Shown: positions 6,550 to 10,083 of the stretch, piece after piece | How positions within the stretch are numbered: the stretch's first letter is position 1 | Layout: each line of letters opens with the position of its first letter | Assembly (NCBI GenBank): GCA_039029935.1 | Contig: JBCCFC010000409.1 | Coordinates: 1-10,083, forward strand | Source of the DNA: G039029935 sp039029935 | GTDB taxonomy: Bacteria > Chloroflexota > Anaerolineae > Caldilineales > Caldilineaceae | Reading direction: 5' to 3' | Length of the DNA stretch: 10,083 nt | Program-made: the position numbers and the translations under genes | Notes under the pieces: generated by a model | Told to the model about the DNA's origin: nothing | Databases searched by the model: none | The model's input: the letters and a program-made list of their open reading frames with translations, nothing else

Positions 6550-9207
6550 ATGAAGACCAATCGTAGGCTCGCAACAACATTCACGGCCTCTATGCTGCTC
6601 TGTGCCACAACAGTGCCAAGCGCAACCGCCGCAACCATCACCGTAGACCCCATTGCGATTGGTGGCAGTGGTTGTGACATTGCAGAGGCTATCAACAACG
6701 CCAACCTTGCCAGTGGCGGGAATGCTGGCAATGATTGTGCTGCAGGTGAGGCCGGCGCAGATATCATTGATTTACAAGGCAATACACTGACCTTCACAAC
6801 AGGACCCTATAACGGTGGCTCTGGACGAAACGCACTGCCTTCCATTTCAAGCATGGTGACAATCAATCATGGCACACTGACACGCGATACGGATTCGGAA
6901 CAGTACTTCCGGCTGCTTCAAGTCACCAGTGATGGTGCGTTGACCCTCAGCGGTGTAACCGTGCAAGGTGGGTATCTCTATAACAGTGCGCGCAAGGGGG
7001 CTGGTATCTTTGCGCAGGGGCCTGTGACACTGACCAACAGCAGTGTAATATCGGGCAACTACGCCTATGGCGGTGGCGGTGGATTGTATATAAATGCCAG
7101 CACACTGATGGTTGATAATAGCACCATTCGGACGAATACCGCCTATGAAAGCGGTGGTGGTCTTTCTGTCAACAACAGTGCTGTGACGTTTTCCAACAAC
7201 AGCTTGCTCACAGACAATGAAAGCTACTATCATGGGGGAGGGATTGCCGCCGTCAACAGTACAGTGACAATTACCAACAACAGTGTTATTTCAAACAATC
7301 GCTCGCAGTATGATGGTGGTGGTATTCGACTCACGGGTGGGTCGCTGACACTTGCCAATAGCGAGATGACGGCCAATTATGCCAATAGCGATGGCGGTGG
7401 CATCTACGCCAGTGGTGCTATGGTCACGGTTCATAGTGGCAGCACCATTCGCAGGAATGAAGCAAACGAGAATATGGGTGGTGGCATTGCGCTGGTCAAC
7501 AGCAGTCTCAGCATGAATAGCAGCCGTTTGTTGACAAACACCGCTAATGTTGGGGGAGCTATTTCACAGAATAATAGTCAAGCTGCACCAACGGCAGAGG
7601 TAAGCCAGAGTTGTATTGTGGGCAACCAAGGGGCAGATGGCAATGCGGTCAGCAATTTGGCTGGCTCGGTCATCAACGCCATTAGCAATTGGTGGGGGGC
7701 CAATGATGGCCCAAGTGGTGTGGGCATTGGATCTGGCGACACCATCAGCACATCCGTTACCTACGCCCCCCATCTCACCGCGCCCATTCTCGATTGCCCC
7801 GATTTTTCCACACAGACCGCCACACCGACAAACACCGCTACATCAACAAGTACCTCTACGCCCACATCTACATCCACGCCCACCTCGACCAGTACATCTA
7901 CACCGACCGGGACATCTATCACTAGTACACCAACAGCAACCAGTACCTCAACCAGCACGTCAACCAGTACACCGACCAGCACTTCGACAATCACTTCGAC
8001 AATCACTGCGACTCTCACAACAGCAACGATGACGCCGACAGGGACACCTACCCTATCGCAGACGGGTACGCTTACCACGACGTTGACACCAACGAGTACA
8101 TCCACAGGCACACCGACTGTGACTGCAACACCCACGATTTCGTCAACACTGGCCCCAACATCAACACTGACACCAACATCAACACTGACACCAACATCAA
8201 CACCAACACTGGCTGCAACGATAACACCCACTGTTTCATCTACATTAACGCCTGCTGTTTCGTCTACGCGAACACCGACATCAACCCTCGCCACCACCAT
8301 GACACCCGCGGGGACGATGACGTCAACTGTTACGCCGACGACAACGCCGACAGTTGGCTCAACAGAGACACCAACGATGACAGCGACGCTGACACCGACG
8401 CCATCATCAACATCGACGCCTACCTCAACACCTGTCTCAGCACCTGTCTCAGCACCTGAGTCAACGCCGACATCTACCACAACCTCAACGCCATCAGTCA
8501 CACCTATGCCGACGGCAACGGCGACGGACACAAATACACCAACACCAACGTTGGCGAGTATGACCACGCCTACACAGGTTGCGCCAGAATCTCCAACGCC
8601 GACATCAACGTCAACACATACGCCCTCTGCTCCACCGACCGACACACCAACCCCCTCACGAACGCCAACCCCGACACCAACGGACACGCCTACGCCTGTA
8701 TCAACATTGTTTCCACAGGATGTGCCTGTCCTGATTGGCGAGCCAGAGAATCAGGATGGAGCCGACGATACTGGTGGACAGTCCATTGTCGTTGAACATG
8801 AAGACGACCTCACAATCGAGTTCCAGTTTGTCAATCAAGGAAGCGAAATAGATATTGTCACCTATCACATTGGGCTACCTACGTTGGGAACAGAGGGTGG
8901 ATTACGGCTCAATGAAGAGGCGACACGCGATAGCTTACCTGCTGATGGCGGCTTCGAACTGGTCGAGCAGGATGGTGAGTGGGTGATTACCGGACCTTTG
9001 GGTACTGGTGAGCAGAGCATCACGGTCATCGTCGAGGCGGTGGCTGGTGGTGCTGACCAAGAGATTGAAAGCAGCCAAATTCAGTTGACCATTCGTGATG
9101 AAAATGAGGAGCAACTGCTTAATGTGAGTGCGAGTGTTGGGAATAACATCTTTATTCCTGCGGAATCTGGCCGATGGTTTAACTTTTTGCCTTGGATTGG
9201 GCGGTAA
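6550..9207 (+). CDS. Secreted right-handed beta-helix protein with Thr/Ser/Pro-rich stalk
   Basis: An 885-residue extracellular or surface protein. Residues 1-27 are a Sec-type signal peptide (KTNRR basic start, hydrophobic core, ATA-A cleavage site). Residues 28-80 resemble CSLREA-type beta-helix caps (CDIAEAINNANL, then a second Cys and GADIIDL). Residues 100-380 are parallel beta-helix coils marked by repeated GGGI/GGGL turns and asparagine-ladder patterns (NNSVISNN), as in polymorphic outer-membrane-like proteins. Residues 380-415 carry the WWGANDGPSG closing motif. Residues 421-717 are almost entirely Thr, Ser, Pro and Ala (TPTSTSTPTS style), probably an extended, possibly glycosylated stalk. 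Residues 718-885 form a distinct beta-rich, acidic domain, perhaps Ig-like, ending in NFLPWIGR, similar to the terminal (Y/F)LPxxxR tails of Chloroflexota surface proteins. A role in adhesion or carbohydrate binding is plausible but unproven. It appears to be a single-gene unit. Confidence 0.88.
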   Translation: MKTNRRLATTFTASMLLCATTVPSATAATITVDPIAIGGSGCDIAEAINNANLASGGNAGNDCAAGEAGADIIDLQGNTLTFTTGPYNGGSGRNALPSISSMVTINHGTLTRDTDSEQYFRLLQVTSDGALTLSGVTVQGGYLYNSARKGAGIFAQGPVTLTNSSVISGNYAYGGGGGLYINASTLMVDNSTIRTNTAYESGGGLSVNNSAVTFSNNSLLTDNESYYHGGGIAAVNSTVTITNNSVISNNRSQYDGGGIRLTGGSLTLANSEMTANYANSDGGGIYASGAMVTVHSGSTIRRNEANENMGGGIALVNSSLSMNSSRLLTNTANVGGAISQNNSQAAPTAEVSQSCIVGNQGADGNAVSNLAGSVINAISNWWGANDGPSGVGIGSGDTISTSVTYAPHLTAPILDCPDFSTQTATPTNTATSTSTSTPTSTSTPTSTSTSTPTGTSITSTPTATSTSTSTSTSTPTSTSTITSTITATLTTATMTPTGTPTLSQTGTLTTTLTPTSTSTGTPTVTATPTISSTLAPTSTLTPTSTLTPTSTPTLAATITPTVSSTLTPAVSSTRTPTSTLATTMTPAGTMTSTVTPTTTPTVGSTETPTMTATLTPTPSSTSTPTSTPVSAPVSAPESTPTSTTTSTPSVTPMPTATATDTNTPTPTLASMTTPTQVAPESPTPTSTSTHTPSAPPTDTPTPSRTPTPTPTDTPTPVSTLFPQDVPVLIGEPENQDGADDTGGQSIVVEHEDDLTIEFQFVNQGSEIDIVTYHIGLPTLGTEGGLRLNEEATRDSLPADGGFELVEQDGEWVITGPLGTGEQSITVIVEAVAGGADQEIESSQIQLTIRDENEEQLLNVSASVGNNIFIPAESGRWFNFLPWIGR
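7810..8700 (+). repeat. Low-complexity Thr/Ser/Pro-coding region
   Basis: About 890 bp dominated by ACN, TCN and CCN codons. Local perfect tandem units include a 12-bp ACTTCGACAATC pair (7981-8004), 18-bp repeats based on ACACCAACATCAACACTG (about 8158-8200) and a 12-bp CACCTGTCTCAG pair (about 8429-8453). The codon periodicity leaves the opposite strand open as a spurious Val/Gly/Asp-rich frame. The array is likely to vary in length between strains. Confidence 0.9.
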
Positions 9208-9217
9208 GAAAAGTAGC

Positions 9218-9235
9218 ATGGACATCCTTGTCCAT
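9218..9235 (+). terminator. Weak hairpin after the beta-helix gene
   Basis: ATGGACA and TGTCCAT form a perfect 7-bp stem with a TCCT loop, 10 bp after the stop codon. No T-run follows, so termination here would be weak; the larger repeat hairpin at 9277-9311 may contribute. Confidence 0.25.
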
Positions 9236-9262
9236 ATCGACGGTGATAGGACAAAAGACAGT

Positions 9263-9312
9263 ATCGCAGGTTGGCTACCGGCGTCACAGATAACCAATCT
9301 GTGTTACTGGTT
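9263..9312 (+). repeat. Diverged third copy of the hairpin repeat
   Basis: Aligned to 11-60, it matches at 46 of 50 positions. All four changes fall in the hairpin stem (9277-9291 with 9297-9311): two convert A-T pairs to G-T wobble-compatible pairs and two create mismatches. Weaker similarity continues to about 9328 (roughly 11 of 16). Unlike the copy at 1-349 it is solitary. It lies 55 bp after the beta-helix gene stop, so it may also shape that transcript's 3' end. Confidence 0.85.
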
Positions 9313-9360
9313 GATACTTTCCTATTCAATAACGATACTTGGACGCATGGTTTCCTTTCA

Positions 9361-9369
9361 TGTTATACT
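9361..9369 (+). promoter_or_regulatory. Extended -10 promoter candidate
   Basis: TGTTATACT is a TGn extended -10 with TATACT (9364-9369). TTGGAC (9339-9344) is a possible -35 with a long 19-bp spacer. It would drive transcription toward the short frames at 9399-9518 and the AAA fragment at 9562. Confidence 0.35.
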
Positions 9370-9405
9370 ATAAATGTGCTAATTTAGAAGCAAAATACAT
9401 GAAAT

Positions 9406-9489
9406 ATGAAAAACACAAACTGGGCTCAGTTGGATGGTCTGCTAAATTATTTGGATTTGCGGACGCTGCCCGATTTAGATGGTGTCTAG
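9406..9489 (+). CDS. Short 27-residue ORF, unrecognised
   Basis: The frame begins MKNTNWAQLDG, is rich in Leu and Asp, and ends at TAG (9487-9489). It lies just downstream of an extended -10. A second overlapping frame starts at 9399 (39 residues, stop 9516-9518) and has AGAAG about eight bases upstream. Neither is recognised and only one, if any, can be real. This could be the 5' stub of a lost gene. Confidence 0.2.
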   Translation: MKNTNWAQLDGLLNYLDLRTLPDLDGV

Positions 9490-9503
9490 TAGCCATTGGA
9501 TTA

Positions 9504-9552
9504 CAACCTACAACTTGAAAATTGCAACATACAACCTGTAACATGCAAAAAG
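9504..9552 (+). repeat. Degenerate heptamer array (7 units)
   Basis: Consecutive 7-bp units CAACCTA, CAACTTG, AAAATTG, CAACATA, CAACCTG, TAACATG and CAAAAAG follow a loose CAACNTN pattern. It is related in period and base composition to the array at 1714-1748 but far more diverged. It ends nine bases before the start of the AAA fragment, the same position relative to a gene start as the array before gyrB. Confidence 0.7.
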
Positions 9553-9561
9553 AAGCAATAA

Positions 9562-9816
9562 ATGCAATATCTGCTCAAAGAAAAAATTGGGAAACCAGAA
9601 TTACTGGTTGGTCGAAAAAAGAAATTTGCCAGCTTCAATAAATGGGTGAGCCGAATTCCAGATAGCCTTTCTAAGTCGCGCGTGATTTTGGCGCGCCGTA
9701 AGAGTGGCAAGACTTCGTTTGTGCAACGCATCTTTAATCAAGTATGGAGCCAGAATGGTATGGTTGTTCCCCATTTTTCTTGGTTAAATCTTTATCATCA
9801 AACTCACTGGAGATGA
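9562..9816 (+). pseudogene. AAA-like ATPase, N-terminal fragment
   Basis: An 84-residue frame begins MQYLLKEKIGKPELLVGR and contains a Walker A-type loop ARRKSGKTS (about 44-52), followed by FVQRIFNQVWSQNGMVVP. This is the start of an AAA-like ATPase family usually several hundred residues long. Family-like sequence stops at about 9780 and the last ten or so residues are unrelated before a TGA at 9814-9816. No Walker B, sensor or nuclease domain follows in any frame I can read, so the gene appears truncated by deletion or insertion. It differs from the intact ATPase at 4719-6323, which has APRQTGKT, so it is a paralogue at most, not a recent duplicate. Confidence 0.7.
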
Positions 9817-10083
9817 CACAGGAAATCAAGGCCGTGGCCCGTGTTGTTGTCGCCAGTTACACGTGTACTTTCACAGTTCAGAGACAGAGGACGCTCAAGT
9901 AAGTTAGGGAAGAATTACTTCCGAAGTATTACAGTACTGAGTACATGTCAAAATCCACGATTATTACTCGGATTTTCAGGAACGCGTGTTCCATTTGCAA
10001 TCCCTTGCGTTCTACTTCTTTACGAAGGCAGGGAACGAAGGAGGATCAGGCACACAAATACCATAACTAGGAAGTCAAAATCG
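9817..10083. other. No intact gene; degenerate sequence
   Basis: No frame of more than about 35 codons with a start and ribosome-binding site is present. On the plus strand one phase reads open from 9813 to a TAA (9900-9902) and then continues open for about 50 codons to a TAG, and a second phase is open from about 9942 to near 10050. This may be an eroded gene with stops and shifts, but I cannot assign a family. Confidence 0.4.

Noticed and set aside
7761..8687. 308-codon minus-strand open frame rich in Val, Gly and Asp
   Set aside because: It is the mirror of the Thr/Ser/Pro codon repeat: ACN, TCN and CCN read backwards give few stops. No ribosome-binding site or domain is visible.
9218..9235. 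Strong terminator for the beta-helix gene
   Set aside because: The 7-bp hairpin lacks a following T-run, so it is kept only as a weak candidate.

Overview
The window looks like a mid-GC chromosomal segment from a Chloroflexota-type bacterium (Anaerolineae/Caldilineae-like). The evidence is a 650-residue GyrB without the large insertion of gammaproteobacterial GyrB, a secreted beta-helix protein with a long Thr/Ser/Pro stalk ending in a short '..FLPWIGR' tail of the type common on Chloroflexota surface proteins, AAA-like ATPases of a family that is multicopy in such genomes, and heptanucleotide tandem repeats between genes. The assignment is inference and no ribosomal marker is present.

Layout. 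Positions 1-349 form a compact element: two perfect 76-bp inverted arms, each containing a 15-bp-stem hairpin, around a 197-bp core. Positions 350-633 are non-coding with two promoter candidates. A polytopic membrane protein of unknown function (634-1674) is followed by 96 bp that is mostly heptamer repeat, then gyrB (1771-3723). A long bidirectional hairpin terminator (3743-3789) closes gyrB and touches the stop codon of a reverse-strand hicA toxin fragment. That fragment abuts, almost to the base, the 5'-truncated remnant of a UROD/MetE-like gene (3887-4450). Positions 4451-4718 hold further short debris. A reverse-strand AAA ATPase fused to a PD-(D/E)XK nuclease-like domain fills 4719-6323. 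A divergent gene (6550-9207) encodes a secreted right-handed beta-helix protein with a roughly 300-residue low-complexity stalk. After it come a diverged third copy of the hairpin repeat (9263-9312), a promoter candidate, another heptamer array, and a second AAA-like ATPase cut off after its Walker A region (9562-9816). The last 267 bp contain no recognisable gene.

How it fits together. Only gyrB has a housekeeping role. The membrane protein lies upstream on the same strand with no visible terminator between, so the two may be co-transcribed. The rest reads as accessory and eroding sequence: toxin debris, gene stubs, dispersed hairpin repeats and paralogous AAA genes, consistent with repeated insertion, deletion and recombination. 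I found no complete new defence or mobile system. The strongest candidate for an undescribed entity is the hairpin-bearing inverted-repeat element at 1-349 with its relative at 9263-9312.
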